A stretch of DNA of 64,000 nucleotides from Nitrosospira multiformis (GTDB lineage Bacteria; Pseudomonadota; Gammaproteobacteria; Burkholderiales; Nitrosomonadaceae): assembly GCF_900110185.1 (NCBI RefSeq), contig NZ_FOCT01000001.1, positions 62,001 to 126,000 on the forward strand, written 5' to 3'. The notes beneath the pieces are model-generated. The model had not been told where the DNA came from. It saw nothing but the letters and a program-made list of their open reading frames with translations, and made no database searches. The translations under genes were made by a program, and so were the position numbers. Positions 44,448 to 53,382 of this stretch are shown piece after piece (the stretch's first letter is position 1; each line of letters opens with the position of its first letter).

Positions 44448-45488
44448 TCATGCATTCGCACTTCCTGGCTGCTCCTGATTAAAATTCGCATCCAGGACTA
44501 TGCGGTAGCGCGCCTCTCCAGCAGCAAGATGAGCAATCGCTTCATTGACCCTGCTCATGGGAAAACGCTCCACCTGAGGCTGAATGCCGTGACGGGCGGC
44601 AAAATCCAGCATATCCGATATTATCGCAGGCCCACCGGTCGGTGACCCTGAAACGTTCTTGTGTCCGCTCAGAAGCTCGAAAGCGGGGATGGGCAGGGGT
44701 TCGAGTACTGCGCCAACGAGATGCATGCGTCCTTTCGGTTTCAGCGTCTGGAGCAGCAATGCCCAGTCAAGCGGAACATTGACGGTCACCAGCAGAAAGT
44801 CGAGCGAGCGTGCTGCCGAGCGAATTTCGCCGCTCTTACGGCTGGAGAGAACATGATGGGCGCCGAGGGTACGCATTTCTTCCGCCTTTGAGGGATTGGA
44901 AGAGAAGGCCGTAACTTCGCAACCCCAGGCATTCGCAAATTGCAGGGCCAGATGACCGAGGCCGCCAATGCCGACGACACCTACATGATCGGTTGGTTTT
45001 ACATAGGCCGCAAGGGGCGCAAATACAGTAATCCCTCCGCAGAGTAACGGGCCTGCGGAGGAACTTTCAAGCTTCTCAGGTATGGGAATCGCCCACGCCC
45101 AGTGCGCTCGCACTTTGTCGGCAAAGCCCCCATAATGCCCGATGATTGTCGCGGTGGCTTTTGCACAAAGGTTGTGATCGCCGGTCATGCATTCGTGGCA
45201 GTGCATGCAGCTGCCGGCATTCCAGCCAACGCCTACCCGCTGTCCGATTTGCAATCCCTTTGCCTGTTCTCCCATCGCGACAATGCGACCGATGGCTTCG
45301 TGTCCGGGAATAACGGGATATTGTGTGATACCCCAGTCGTTATTCAATATTGAAAGATCGGAATGACAAAGACCGCAATGCTCCACCGCAATTTCCACTT
45401 CCTCCGGCGCGAGAGGTCCGGCGTTATAAATGAAGGGTTCAAGTTTCTGCTTGGGGGCGTGCGCGGCGAATCCGAGAATCTTCGTCAT
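44448..45488 (-). CDS. Zinc-dependent alcohol dehydrogenase (medium-chain, AdhA/YahK-like)
   Basis: 346 residues from the ATG at 45488, with AAGGGAAG upstream; longer starts read through a tandem duplication and are rejected. Catalytic zinc ligands Cys41 (GLCHSD) and His63 (PGHEAIG); structural zinc ligands Cys94, Cys97, Cys100 and Cys108. Rossmann motif GIGGLGHLA around residue 175. It reduces aldehydes or oxidises alcohols with NAD(P); the substrate is not readable. It converges exactly with the end of the broken ldhA gene (stop codons adjacent), so two fermentation-type enzymes lie tail to tail. Confidence 0.9.
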   Translation of the reverse strand: MTKILGFAAHAPKQKLEPFIYNAGPLAPEEVEIAVEHCGLCHSDLSILNNDWGITQYPVIPGHEAIGRIVAMGEQAKGLQIGQRVGVGWNAGSCMHCHECMTGDHNLCAKATATIIGHYGGFADKVRAHWAWAIPIPEKLESSSAGPLLCGGITVFAPLAAYVKPTDHVGVVGIGGLGHLALQFANAWGCEVTAFSSNPSKAEEMRTLGAHHVLSSRKSGEIRSAARSLDFLLVTVNVPLDWALLLQTLKPKGRMHLVGAVLEPLPIPAFELLSGHKNVSGSPTGGPAIISDMLDFAARHGIQPQVERFPMSRVNEAIAHLAAGEARYRIVLDANFNQEQPGSANA

Positions 45489-45504
45489 GTTTCTTCCCTT
45501 TCTT

Positions 45505-45534
45505 TTTTGGTGAGCTGCGTTTTGGTGAGCTGCG
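45505..45534. repeat. 15-bp tandem duplication upstream of the alcohol dehydrogenase
   Basis: TTTTGGTGAGCTGCG occurs twice in direct succession (45505-45519 and 45520-45534), 16 bp upstream of the dehydrogenase start codon on the minus strand. It lies in the leader and could be a slippage product or a repeated regulatory site. Confidence 0.75.
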
Positions 45535-45558
45535 GCGTGATCCCATGGAATTTTTCCA

Positions 45559-47019
45559 TCAGCAACGCTGTCCCGCAAGTGCGGTGCATCCATGCAACGC
45601 TTCCATCAGTCTTTTGAACTCGGGATCTTCGTTAAGTATTTGTTGCCCGACCTTCCGTAGTTTATCTACCGTTTCCCGTGGCAATTCCAGAGTGGTAGGA
45701 AGATTTTTGAACCAGTTTCGCTCGGCGGCGGCTTCGATGTATTCAAACGCCACCTCGATCGGAAAGAATTCAATCTGGTGCGGTACGGAAATATCCAACT
45801 CGCATCGCGGGCCTTTGCTGACAGCCAACTCCTTGCATCCGGATACCAGTCGCATCGATTCGTTGAACTCGTTTACCGTTTGCCGCAACAATTCAAGAGT
45901 ATCGAATGAATAATTGCCCAACGGGACCACGGCTGCGGCAGTCAGGGTATCAACGAGCCCGGGAACCTCTGGAGTCTGATCCCGGCGGGTGGTGGGGTTT
46001 GTGCCGGCATTCACCACGATTACCACCAGTTTATCCACTTTCTTCTGATTTATCAGGCGAAGCACGCTCCAAGAATTATTTAAACTGTTAATCGCCGTGA
46101 GCGGCTCCCGCAGCCCGATATTGTCGGCTACGCCACCGTCGGTCAAATGGATGTATTTACGCGGGCTGTATTCGGTAGCGGTATACGAAAGCCTGTTTTC
46201 CGCGCGCGCGGCCCGACGTATATTGATGCGCGACTTATGATCCCGAACGGCAAGATCCACCCATTCAGGCTGACGGTAGCCGCATTTGCCCGCATAGCTT
46301 TGAAAAGTGAGGGGCGTAAGTCCTCCCGGATACGCCGAGGATGCGGCTGCTGCCCGCCCCAGTGAAATTCCTGACAGATCGGAGCATAAAAGGTCAAACT
46401 GGTCTTGGGTAAAGGGAAATTGCGTTCCCGTCGTCATATCCGTGGCATTCAGGATCACAAAAGGTCGTCGAGCGCGAGCAATTACTTCCGCATATGTGCC
46501 TGCGCCAAATACCTCCCGATCGTAAAACTCCGCCGCCAGGTCACTGCGTCCGAAGCTCGCCCCGCCGAGCTTCAATAACCCCGCTGGGGTCAACGTCGAA
46601 TCAATCAATTCGGATTGGATGGATCTGTAGAGGAAGCGATTCGGGAATTCGTCGAAAATCCGCAATCCATACAGGGCGTAATAGGCTGCAGGAAAGCTTC
46701 CCCCGGATATCGACGAAATTACATCCACTTCATCTAGCAGCGATATTCTCCGGTTTTCCCATTGGATTTGAGTGTCGCGGAGAGCCTCCAGCACTCCATA
46801 AGATAAAGCCGCCGCCCGGGTACCGCCTCCCGAGAAAACCAGAATGACAAACAACTTATCGCTATTGCTTCCTGGCTCCAGTTTTTCGAAACGGTAACCT
46901 GAGGAAGGGTCGTATCTGGCCAAGGGCGGATTTACCTGAAAGGAGCCACATCCACTCAACAATAGGGCTCCAGCAAGCACAGCCATGCATGCGCCAAGTC
47001 GGATACTCATACCTACCAT
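45559..47019 (-). CDS. Patatin-like phospholipase lipoprotein
   Basis: 486 residues. Signal peptide ends in LLLSGC (Cys24), so it is lipid-anchored. The patatin core is present: oxyanion loop SGGGTRAAAL (about 63-71), nucleophile Ser105 in SSISGGSFPAAYYAL (a variant GxSxG with Ser in first place, common in this subgroup), and the Asp of the dyad in LTDGGVADNIGLREP. It should hydrolyse acyl esters of lipids in the periplasm or at the outer membrane. Its start codon overlaps the stop of the upstream small gene, so the two are coupled. Confidence 0.88.
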   Translation of the reverse strand: MVGMSIRLGACMAVLAGALLLSGCGSFQVNPPLARYDPSSGYRFEKLEPGSNSDKLFVILVFSGGGTRAAALSYGVLEALRDTQIQWENRRISLLDEVDVISSISGGSFPAAYYALYGLRIFDEFPNRFLYRSIQSELIDSTLTPAGLLKLGGASFGRSDLAAEFYDREVFGAGTYAEVIARARRPFVILNATDMTTGTQFPFTQDQFDLLCSDLSGISLGRAAAASSAYPGGLTPLTFQSYAGKCGYRQPEWVDLAVRDHKSRINIRRAARAENRLSYTATEYSPRKYIHLTDGGVADNIGLREPLTAINSLNNSWSVLRLINQKKVDKLVVIVVNAGTNPTTRRDQTPEVPGLVDTLTAAAVVPLGNYSFDTLELLRQTVNEFNESMRLVSGCKELAVSKGPRCELDISVPHQIEFFPIEVAFEYIEAAAERNWFKNLPTTLELPRETVDKLRKVGQQILNEDPEFKRLMEALHGCTALAGQRC

Positions 47020-47228
47020 TTTTTGATAAAGGCAATTTTCATGGGAAGCAGGACAGTGGTTCCCTTAACCATGATCTCGCAAAAGATGGGGTCACAGTCT
47101 TCTGGAGGGGCGAGGGTAAATTTATGCGTGCCCGCGTCCATCTGGAGGACTTCATTGGTATAGCCGGACAGATCGCCGTCGACATATACTGGCCTCCGCG
47201 TTGGGTAGCTAACTATTACGAACTCCAC
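47013..47228 (-). CDS. Small PEGA-like domain protein
   Basis: 71 residues from a GTG at 47228 with AAAGGA upstream; a TTG at 47246 is an alternative. The segment RPVYVDGDLSGYTNE followed by MDAGTHKFTLAPP resembles the PEGA beta-strand repeat (value, short name, GxHxL). No signal peptide. The stop overlaps the patatin start (AAATGG TAG region), suggesting translational coupling and a partner role for the phospholipase. Confidence 0.62.
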   Translation of the reverse strand: MEFVIVSYPTRRPVYVDGDLSGYTNEVLQMDAGTHKFTLAPPEDCDPIFCEIMVKGTTVLLPMKIAFIKKW

Positions 47229-47893
47229 ACGACTTATTCCTTTCAAGTAGATTGGAGTTATGCGGAAATTCAGGCCCTCAGGAGGCCTTTATTAACGTAT
47301 CGAGGAACAGGGTATTAAAAATCTGAGAGAAGACATATCGTTTACTGTCCCATTTTCTCCCACTATTTTCTTCTCATTTTCCATCATAGATGATACAGGG
47401 CTTTGACCTAGGGATATGCTTCCGAAATCGCGAATTGGAAGAGGGCCAATCAACCACATACTCTTGCAGCTGGAGCCAACATGGATTAGCGATGCTAGGC
47501 TGGATTTTTACACCTTCGGTGAGTCGCCAAGATCCCTCAAGGAATGGCTGCGACGTAAACTTTACAGGGTGAGCTGATGTTTACAGGTGGTATTATTACT
47601 TCAGAAAGTTTTCCAATACATCATATTTAGTTAAATGATTTTGCAACCGTTCGGGATTCAAACCGGGTTTGCTGATGGTCGCTATTCTTCTTTTTAAGAA
47701 AGGAAGAGTAGGTTAGCATTTCTTTTGATTAAGGGCTGTTTGGAGGAACATAAAAATGATCTTAAACAGGTAGCAAGCATTTTCTTCTTGTAAGTAATAT
47801 CCATAGGTACAAGAATCAAAAGTGAAATGACGTGGGACAATATAAAAATTTATCCAAAATTCTCTTCAAACAACTTTCAAACGCGAGTTTGTT
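47229..47893. other. AT-rich intergenic region with a possible small gene remnant
   Basis: About 665 bp, visibly more AT-rich than the flanking genes, especially 47580-47890. A 53-codon frame at 47416-47577 starts MLPKSRIGRG and ends WLRRKLYRVS; it has no strong ribosome site, and its tail looks like the C-terminus of a larger protein, so I read it as a remnant rather than a gene. The region marks the left border of the AT-rich cassette that follows. Confidence 0.45.
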
Positions 47894-48955
47894 ATGAGTT
47901 GGTCTATTGAAAATGCCTTGGATGCATTTCCGAAGTACCGGCAGCAGTGGGATGATCTCAACGCAGCTACCGGTGACCATATTCTTTTGGATTCGCGGTT
48001 CGTTCACCCCCTTTTAGAAAAAGATCGTTCGGCAAAGCAACCGGTGCTTCTGGCCACGTTTAAGAGCATGAGTGAACCGGCAATGTTGCTCCTGAAAAAG
48101 ACAGGTATTGGCAGTTGGAGTCTCTTCCAACCCTCCCAGCAACCTATTGGAATGGTTCTTTTCTCACCTTCTGCGAACGCATCAGAAAAGGTAGAGGATT
48201 TGCTGTATTCTTTGCCAGGTTTGGGGCTAGTTCTAGGGATAACCCAGCAAGATCCTGATCACACTTTTTTTCAGCAGCGTGATACCAGATCGAACAGGGA
48301 ATTCATTCGATATATCCAAACAGGACGGATAATGTTGACGAAGGATTTCGAATATTACTGGAATGATCGACCCCAGGATCTGCGAGACAACAATGCGCGT
48401 CGACGCCGCAAGCTCGAGCGTCAGGGAGTCGAATGTAAATTAGAGGAGCTTCGCCTCCCCGGTCAAATGACTGAAGGCATCAGGAATTATAGCCGTATGG
48501 AACAAAGCGGCTGGAAATTTCGCAGTGGGACTGCTGTTGGAGATCAGGATCCTCAAGGCACATTCTACCGGAAGATTCTTGAACTCTTCTGTGAGCGTGG
48601 AGAAGGAGCTATTTACCAGCTTCTTTTTAACGGTAATCCCGTAGCAAGTCAGATTTGTATAACTCGAGGCGGAATGGTGATTTCACTAAAGATAGCGTAT
48701 GACGAGCAGTTTCGAAGTGCAGCGCCGGGATTCCTTCTGCAAGAAGAGATCATTCGTCACCTTTATAAAAACAGTGATATGCGATTAATGGAATTTTACG
48801 GGCGTGTCACAGAAGGATGGACGAAGAAATGGACCGACGAAATAAGAACGATGTTCCACGTCAACTTTTATCGCAATGTCCAGGTGAGGAGCGGAATTCA
48901 TTTTCTAAAATCAATTCTAACCCGTAAAAAGGGCACTTTGCTCGGTGAATCTTAA
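47894..48955 (+). CDS. GNAT-fold acyltransferase, BioF2-like (FemAB-related)
   Basis: 353 residues, no signal peptide. The C-terminal half holds the recognisable BioF2-like acetyltransferase core: NARRRRKLERQGVE, then FYRKILELFCERGEGAIYQL, and FNGNPVASQICITRGGMVIS with LKIAYDEQFRSAAPGFLLQE. Such proteins transfer acyl or aminoacyl groups in cell-wall or exopolysaccharide pathways, often in PEP-CTERM/exosortase organisms. First of three co-directional genes (GNAT, PLP enzyme, cupin). Codon use is more AT-rich than in neighbouring operons. Confidence 0.8.
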   Translation: MSWSIENALDAFPKYRQQWDDLNAATGDHILLDSRFVHPLLEKDRSAKQPVLLATFKSMSEPAMLLLKKTGIGSWSLFQPSQQPIGMVLFSPSANASEKVEDLLYSLPGLGLVLGITQQDPDHTFFQQRDTRSNREFIRYIQTGRIMLTKDFEYYWNDRPQDLRDNNARRRRKLERQGVECKLEELRLPGQMTEGIRNYSRMEQSGWKFRSGTAVGDQDPQGTFYRKILELFCERGEGAIYQLLFNGNPVASQICITRGGMVISLKIAYDEQFRSAAPGFLLQEEIIRHLYKNSDMRLMEFYGRVTEGWTKKWTDEIRTMFHVNFYRNVQVRSGIHFLKSILTRKKGTLLGES

Positions 48956-49009
48956 ACCGCTCGGGTTACTGGCTATACTGTAGTTCCCACATTTTTGCAA
49001 CCGCACCTT

Positions 49010-50179
49010 ATGGTGATCTCAAACGAGTCCCGGCTAAATTGGCTTAACCTTGTCGGCTTTGGAAAAAGGGGAAAGCTACCCGCTTACCTTGAGTGCCAGT
49101 CTACGCAATATGTGTTTTTGGCCAGGAACGCTATTTATCACGGTCTCAAAATACTTGGCATTCGCGCGGGGCAAAAAATACTTGTTCCCGCCTATCACTG
49201 TTCCGCCATCGTGGACCCAATTCAGGCTTTCGGTGCTAAGGTTGTTTTTTATCGAATTGCCCCAGACTGCTCTCCAGATCTTGAGGATGTGAAAAGTAAG
49301 CTGGACAATCAAACCAAAGCAATCCTAGCTGTTCACTATTTCGGTTTTCCTGCTCCCGTGGAGCAATTGAAGGCCTTTTGCGCAACTCATAAATTGTTTT
49401 TGATCGAGGATTGTGCCCACGTTTTCAAAGATAGCTCCAACCTTAATACATTGGGAAGTCATGGTCATATCAGCTTCTTCAGCTTCAAGAAGTTCTTACC
49501 CGTATATGACGGTGGCTGCCTCATGATCAATATGAATCTTCCCTTTGAGAGATTGCAGCTCCAGAAAGAAGGTGCGGCACTTTCCTTAAAAGTTGCAAAG
49601 AATCTTCTGGAAAGGGTGATGGCAGATTCATCCGATCCTACTGCTCGATCCTTAGGTAATCTGCTTATAAAAGTATATCGAGGCATGCGTGTGTTTTTTC
49701 CTCGGAAATTAGAAAATTCCAAAGTGCTGGGGTTGAGCGTAACCGCCCCAAGATTTGATTCGTCATTTGCTGACCTCCCGATGACTCGTCTTTCGCAGCG
49801 TGTACTCCGTAGTGCCGACTTCGGTTCTATTGTAGAGAGACGACGAGCGAACTATAACTACTTAGTCAGAGCAACAGTTGGACTGCGTGGTTTTGTACCA
49901 CTCCATCCACAACTGCCTGAAGTGATCTGTCCTTGGGTATTTCCCGCTTTCTCGACTCAAGTAAAAAATCTGCATAAGCAACTCCGCGAACATGGGGTAG
50001 CCGCATTTGCCTGGGATGGTGTCATTCATCCGACTCTCCCTCTCGAGGAATTTCCGGAAGTAGTCGATCTTTATAATAACCTCATATGCCTTCCCATTCA
50101 TCAGGATCTTAAGCGGCAGGATCTCGATTTCATGGTTGAAATACTGAAAGGTCTGATTTTAGGAACCGACTCGAAGTAG
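49010..50179 (+). CDS. DegT/DnrJ/EryC1-type PLP-dependent aminotransferase
   Basis: 389 residues from the ATG at 49010; a TTG at 48995 is also possible. The fold-type I features of sugar aminotransferases are seen: VPAYHCSAIVDPIQAFG, AVHYFGFPAP, Asp134 in FLIEDCAHVF, which contacts the PLP ring nitrogen, and the Schiff-base lysine in SFFSFKKFLPVYDGG (Lys160 or 161). Members usually aminate keto-sugars for surface polysaccharides or natural products. It starts about 55 bp after the GNAT gene and precedes the cupin gene, suggesting one pathway. Confidence 0.85.
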   Translation: MVISNESRLNWLNLVGFGKRGKLPAYLECQSTQYVFLARNAIYHGLKILGIRAGQKILVPAYHCSAIVDPIQAFGAKVVFYRIAPDCSPDLEDVKSKLDNQTKAILAVHYFGFPAPVEQLKAFCATHKLFLIEDCAHVFKDSSNLNTLGSHGHISFFSFKKFLPVYDGGCLMINMNLPFERLQLQKEGAALSLKVAKNLLERVMADSSDPTARSLGNLLIKVYRGMRVFFPRKLENSKVLGLSVTAPRFDSSFADLPMTRLSQRVLRSADFGSIVERRRANYNYLVRATVGLRGFVPLHPQLPEVICPWVFPAFSTQVKNLHKQLREHGVAAFAWDGVIHPTLPLEEFPEVVDLYNNLICLPIHQDLKRQDLDFMVEILKGLILGTDSK

Positions 50180-50255
50180 ATTAAGGCGAGTACAGTAGAC
50201 GGGCAGAATCGTTCTCTAACCCGCCATCCAGTCCCCCGTCTCTCTTAAAAAGATA

Positions 50256-51194
50256 ATGGAGCCCAGCATGTATCATGATATTGATTGTCAACCTATCCCT
50301 CGCGTCAGCTTCCAAACGCCCCGAGAACTGGGGGTCTATCTTGCAAATGCAAAGAGGCCGATTATTGGGATTGGTTTGCTCAACTCTTGGAAGGCGCTGC
50401 AGGAATGGACCCCCAGCTATTTCGCGAAGCATTACGGCAATCTCGAGGTAGGTGCGGCAGTTGATTTGCCTGCTACCGGATCGCCCTACGCCCTTCGTTC
50501 AATAGATCACGGTCGAAAAATGAAACTGGCTGAGTTTGTCGATTTTATGGATAGTGCATCAAAAGCTTGCTACATTCATCAGATGTCGCTTACCAAGCTG
50601 CCCGAACTCGTACGAGATATCGACTTTGAAGTGATGTTGCCGTCTGGAAGTGGACAGGGAATGTTCTATCTCTGGCTCGGCTCCAGCGGCACGCGGTCTG
50701 GGCTTCACTTTGACCGCTTCGATAATATAAATGCGCAGATATTTGGTAAGAAGAGCGTCTTTCTGGTTTCTCCCGATCAGGCTGGGAAGCTTTATCCATT
50801 TAAAGACAACGTCGAGAAGAGCCAGTTCGATCCTGATAATCCCCAGTTCAATCTGTTCCCGCGCGCTCGCTCGGTTCAGGCATATATCGGGATAATTGAA
50901 CCGGGGGAAGTCCTCTTCATCCCTAAGCTCTGGTGGCACCATATTCGATCCCTTGCCCCCGCTATTAACGTCAACTGCTGGTATGGGGAACATATTTCAC
51001 TGATGGACATGCTCCGGGTTGTCAATAAAGGCGGCTTGTCATGCTGGAGTCAAGTCATCAAGGATTTTGTGTTTTGCGGATTGCTCGGACAAAAAGCTAA
51101 AGAAAGATTATTTAGCGATACACCCACCGGAATTTTTTTGTTTAATGTACTTACTGCAGGGATTAAGCGATACCTCCATCCGAGCCGTGATTAA
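50256..51194 (+). CDS. Cupin-8/JmjC-like Fe(II)/2-oxoglutarate oxygenase
   Basis: 312 residues; an ATG at 50268 with GGAG upstream is an alternative start. The iron triad is visible: His151 and Asp153 (SGLHFDRFDN) and His228 or 229 (IPKLWWHHIRS). Lys166 (FGKKSVFLVSP) could hold 2-oxoglutarate, as in FIH-type enzymes. Such proteins hydroxylate amino-acid side chains or small molecules. Third gene of the AT-rich cassette; a GC-rich hairpin follows. The substrate is unknown; it may act on the product of the two preceding enzymes. Confidence 0.82.
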   Translation: MEPSMYHDIDCQPIPRVSFQTPRELGVYLANAKRPIIGIGLLNSWKALQEWTPSYFAKHYGNLEVGAAVDLPATGSPYALRSIDHGRKMKLAEFVDFMDSASKACYIHQMSLTKLPELVRDIDFEVMLPSGSGQGMFYLWLGSSGTRSGLHFDRFDNINAQIFGKKSVFLVSPDQAGKLYPFKDNVEKSQFDPDNPQFNLFPRARSVQAYIGIIEPGEVLFIPKLWWHHIRSLAPAINVNCWYGEHISLMDMLRVVNKGGLSCWSQVIKDFVFCGLLGQKAKERLFSDTPTGIFLFNVLTAGIKRYLHPSRD

Positions 51195-51213
51195 GGTAAA
51201 TTTCCCTTATTGT

Positions 51214-51231
51214 CCGCGCCTCGGAGCGCGG
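51214..51231 (+). terminator. Hairpin after the three-gene cassette
   Basis: CCGCGC at 51214-51219 pairs with GCGCGG at 51226-51231 across a six-base loop, 19 bp after the cupin stop. There is no T-run, so it is a weak or factor-assisted terminator candidate. Confidence 0.45.
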
Positions 51232-51434
51232 CACTGTCTCATCAGATCTCTTTATCTGCTCTACTCACCTAACAAAGTTCACATCCTTCCAGTCTGGCAT
51301 ACCGTGTCATGACATGCTCCAGAATGGATTCAAGTTATAGATTGTAGGGCGTAAAAGAGGGTATCACGGTTGCCATCAGGAAAAAGCTCAAGCGTCGTCG
51401 TAATGCCATAGGTAGCTGTGCAGGCTCTATGTGT

Positions 51435-52010
51435 TTACGATCGACGAGAGGACTTCCATTGCCTCACCCGCTTGGACTGCATGATCTTGTAGCCAAGCAA
51501 AGTCAGCAGCAGAGCGGCTATCATCGGTCCGACCGCGGCGCGAAAAGTTTTTGCGTAATTGATCATTTCTACGCGCAACGGATATTCGTAGCGCACGGGG
51601 GGCACTGCCTCACCGGTTATGAAAACCGTATACTCTCCCTTGTCCAGAGCGGTTTCCCCCTTGATCACTCCATCGGGGTGATAGCTGGGCCTGACATAAG
51701 ATACCGTTTCATCTTCTGTTTCATTGCTTCCTCTTACAATTCGCATTCCGATGGGAATATCCCGTAATGCGGGATCCACGAGGTCAATCACCAGAAACGT
51801 GTTTCCTCCTTTGGGAATTTCGGTGCAGTATTGGTCTGCAGGCTCATACTGCGGCTGATAGGCGCTTAAATGCACCATGCTGCTGTCGCCAAGCCGTCGC
51901 ATGCAGCTATCTTCCTCCATCGAGACTTTTCCATGAGCGGTCGCCGAACCGCTATACAACGTTGCTACAAGGACAAGAATCGAGGTACCGGCTTGTATCG
52001 CTTGCTTCAT
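51435..52010 (-). CDS. Periplasmic protein with C-terminal membrane anchor, unknown function
   Basis: 191 residues (adjacent start codons at 52013 and 52010). Signal peptide MKQAIQAGTSILVLVATLYS cleaved near ATAHG. The mature N-terminus starts at HGKVSMEEDSC; two cysteines (DSC and QYC) could form a disulfide. A beta-rich domain with TVFITGEAVPPVRYEYPLR follows, then a single C-terminal helix (GPMIAALLLTLLGYKIM) and a basic tail. The HGK N-terminus after cleavage and the tail anchor recall copper-site proteins such as PmoD/AmoD, but I see no conserved metal motif. Divergent from the HxlR regulator gene. Confidence 0.72.
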   Translation of the reverse strand: MKQAIQAGTSILVLVATLYSGSATAHGKVSMEEDSCMRRLGDSSMVHLSAYQPQYEPADQYCTEIPKGGNTFLVIDLVDPALRDIPIGMRIVRGSNETEDETVSYVRPSYHPDGVIKGETALDKGEYTVFITGEAVPPVRYEYPLRVEMINYAKTFRAAVGPMIAALLLTLLGYKIMQSKRVRQWKSSRRS

Positions 52011-52218
52011 CATCTACTCCTCTTGATTTGTATTTGCTTGCCGCTGCCTTTCAGCCTCATATCGTCCATCCAAAAAGCCGTAACCTTCCTGGACGAGCTA
52101 TAACGCGTTATTGGAGCCATATGAGAAATAAAGCCGTTCCGAGCTGAAAAAAATTTTATTGGCAACCACAGATAGAGTCTCAATCCTCGTATTTGGTTGC
52201 ATATTGAAAGTATAATAA

Positions 52219-52632
52219 ATGAATCGTATTGGAAAAATCAAACATAATGTGAGCATGACTAAAGACCAGAACAAGCGTTCTTCCTGTCCCGTTAGCTGCG
52301 CACTGGATATATTGGGTGACAAATGGACTTTGCTTGTTATTCGCGACATACTGTTCAAGGACAAGCAGCATTTCCGGGATTTTCTCGCTTCACCCGAAAA
52401 AATTGCATCCAATATTCTTTCAGATCGTCTGAAAAAGCTGGAGGAGTGCAATATCATTTCAAGGCAGCGCGATCCCCTTAATGCAAGAAGAGTCATTTAT
52501 ACGCTCACGGAAAAAGGAAAGGATTTGTCCCCTGCTCTTCATGCGCTCATCCACTGGGGCGCCAAGTATGATCCGGAGAGCAATAAACAGCCATGCTCGA
52601 TGCAGCATACCGGCAGAATGTCCGAAACCTGA
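52219..52632 (+). CDS. HxlR-family transcriptional regulator
   Basis: 137 residues (a later ATG at 52255 is an alternative). Winged-helix HxlR fold: CPVSCALDILGDKWTLLVIR with the conserved Cys near the start, FLASPEKIASNILSDRLKKL as recognition region, and the wing RRVIYTLTEKGKDL. HxlR proteins often sense electrophiles or redox changes through the N-terminal Cys. The 208-bp region between it and the membrane-anchored protein gene is the likely operator site; the gene downstream is maa. Confidence 0.9.
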   Translation: MNRIGKIKHNVSMTKDQNKRSSCPVSCALDILGDKWTLLVIRDILFKDKQHFRDFLASPEKIASNILSDRLKKLEECNIISRQRDPLNARRVIYTLTEKGKDLSPALHALIHWGAKYDPESNKQPCSMQHTGRMSET

Positions 52633-52712
52633 CTGAAGTGGCAGCGCCGGGTGTTTCCTCGAGAAAGCTTTCTTTCCGAAGCTTGTTCAAACACCTCTGT
52701 TGAATAGATGAC

Positions 52713-53276
52713 GTGATTGATAAGACTGAAAAGCAGAAAATGCTGAATGGAGAACTCTATCGTTCCAGCGATCGACTGCTGGTCGAGGAAAGAAAGCGTG
52801 CCAAAAGATTAGCGAAGGCTTTCAATGACAGTCTTCCGGACGAGACCGAAAAACGATCTGCAATTTTGGGGGAACTGCTCGGAGCATCGGGGTCAAACCT
52901 CCATATCGAGCCGCCCTTTTATTGCGACTATGGTTACAACCTCCTGGTAGGGGATAACTTCTACGCCAACTTCAATTGCGTCGTGCTGGATTGCGCGCAG
53001 GTCATCATGGGCCATAATGTCTTTCTGGGTCCGGCGGTGCAGATCTATACTGCAACACACCCCCTTGTAGCGAAGGACCGTGATACCGGCCTGGAAGCCG
53101 CTAAACCCATTACCGTGGAAGACAGCGTCTGGATTGGCGGTGGAGCGATCATCAATCCCGGTGTTACGATCGGACGGGGCACGACGATCGGATCGGGAAG
53201 CATTGTTACCCGAAACATTCCCGCAAACGTTTTCGCTGCAGGAAATCCCTGCAGAGTGATACGCCATCTTTCATAA
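52713..53276 (+). CDS. maa: Maltose O-acetyltransferase (left-handed beta-helix)
   Basis: 187 residues, GTG start; an ATG at 52740 is possible but would cut the usual N-terminus (EKQKMLNGELYRSSD). The Mac domain is followed by hexapeptide repeats (VGDNFYANFNCVV, MGHNVFLGPAVQI, VEDSVWIGGGAIINPGVTIG) and the catalytic His in YTATHPL. It acetylates maltose or other sugars with acetyl-CoA. Given the trehalose/maltodextrin genes in the window, maltose is a plausible substrate, but homologues have broad specificity. Confidence 0.88.
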   Translation: MIDKTEKQKMLNGELYRSSDRLLVEERKRAKRLAKAFNDSLPDETEKRSAILGELLGASGSNLHIEPPFYCDYGYNLLVGDNFYANFNCVVLDCAQVIMGHNVFLGPAVQIYTATHPLVAKDRDTGLEAAKPITVEDSVWIGGGAIINPGVTIGRGTTIGSGSIVTRNIPANVFAAGNPCRVIRHLS

Positions 53277-53382
53277 GAAAAACTCTCCCCGTAAATTGTA
53301 ACTTACCCTGACTACCCTGCATCAATGGGTAACTGTAGCACTCATAAAGGCTTGGGGATGGGAAGCTTCGCCGGAGATACCA

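Noticed and set aside
47640..47690. tRNA-like sequence (GTTCGGGATTCAAACC)
   Set aside because: It resembles a T-arm, but no acceptor stem or anticodon arm can be paired around it.
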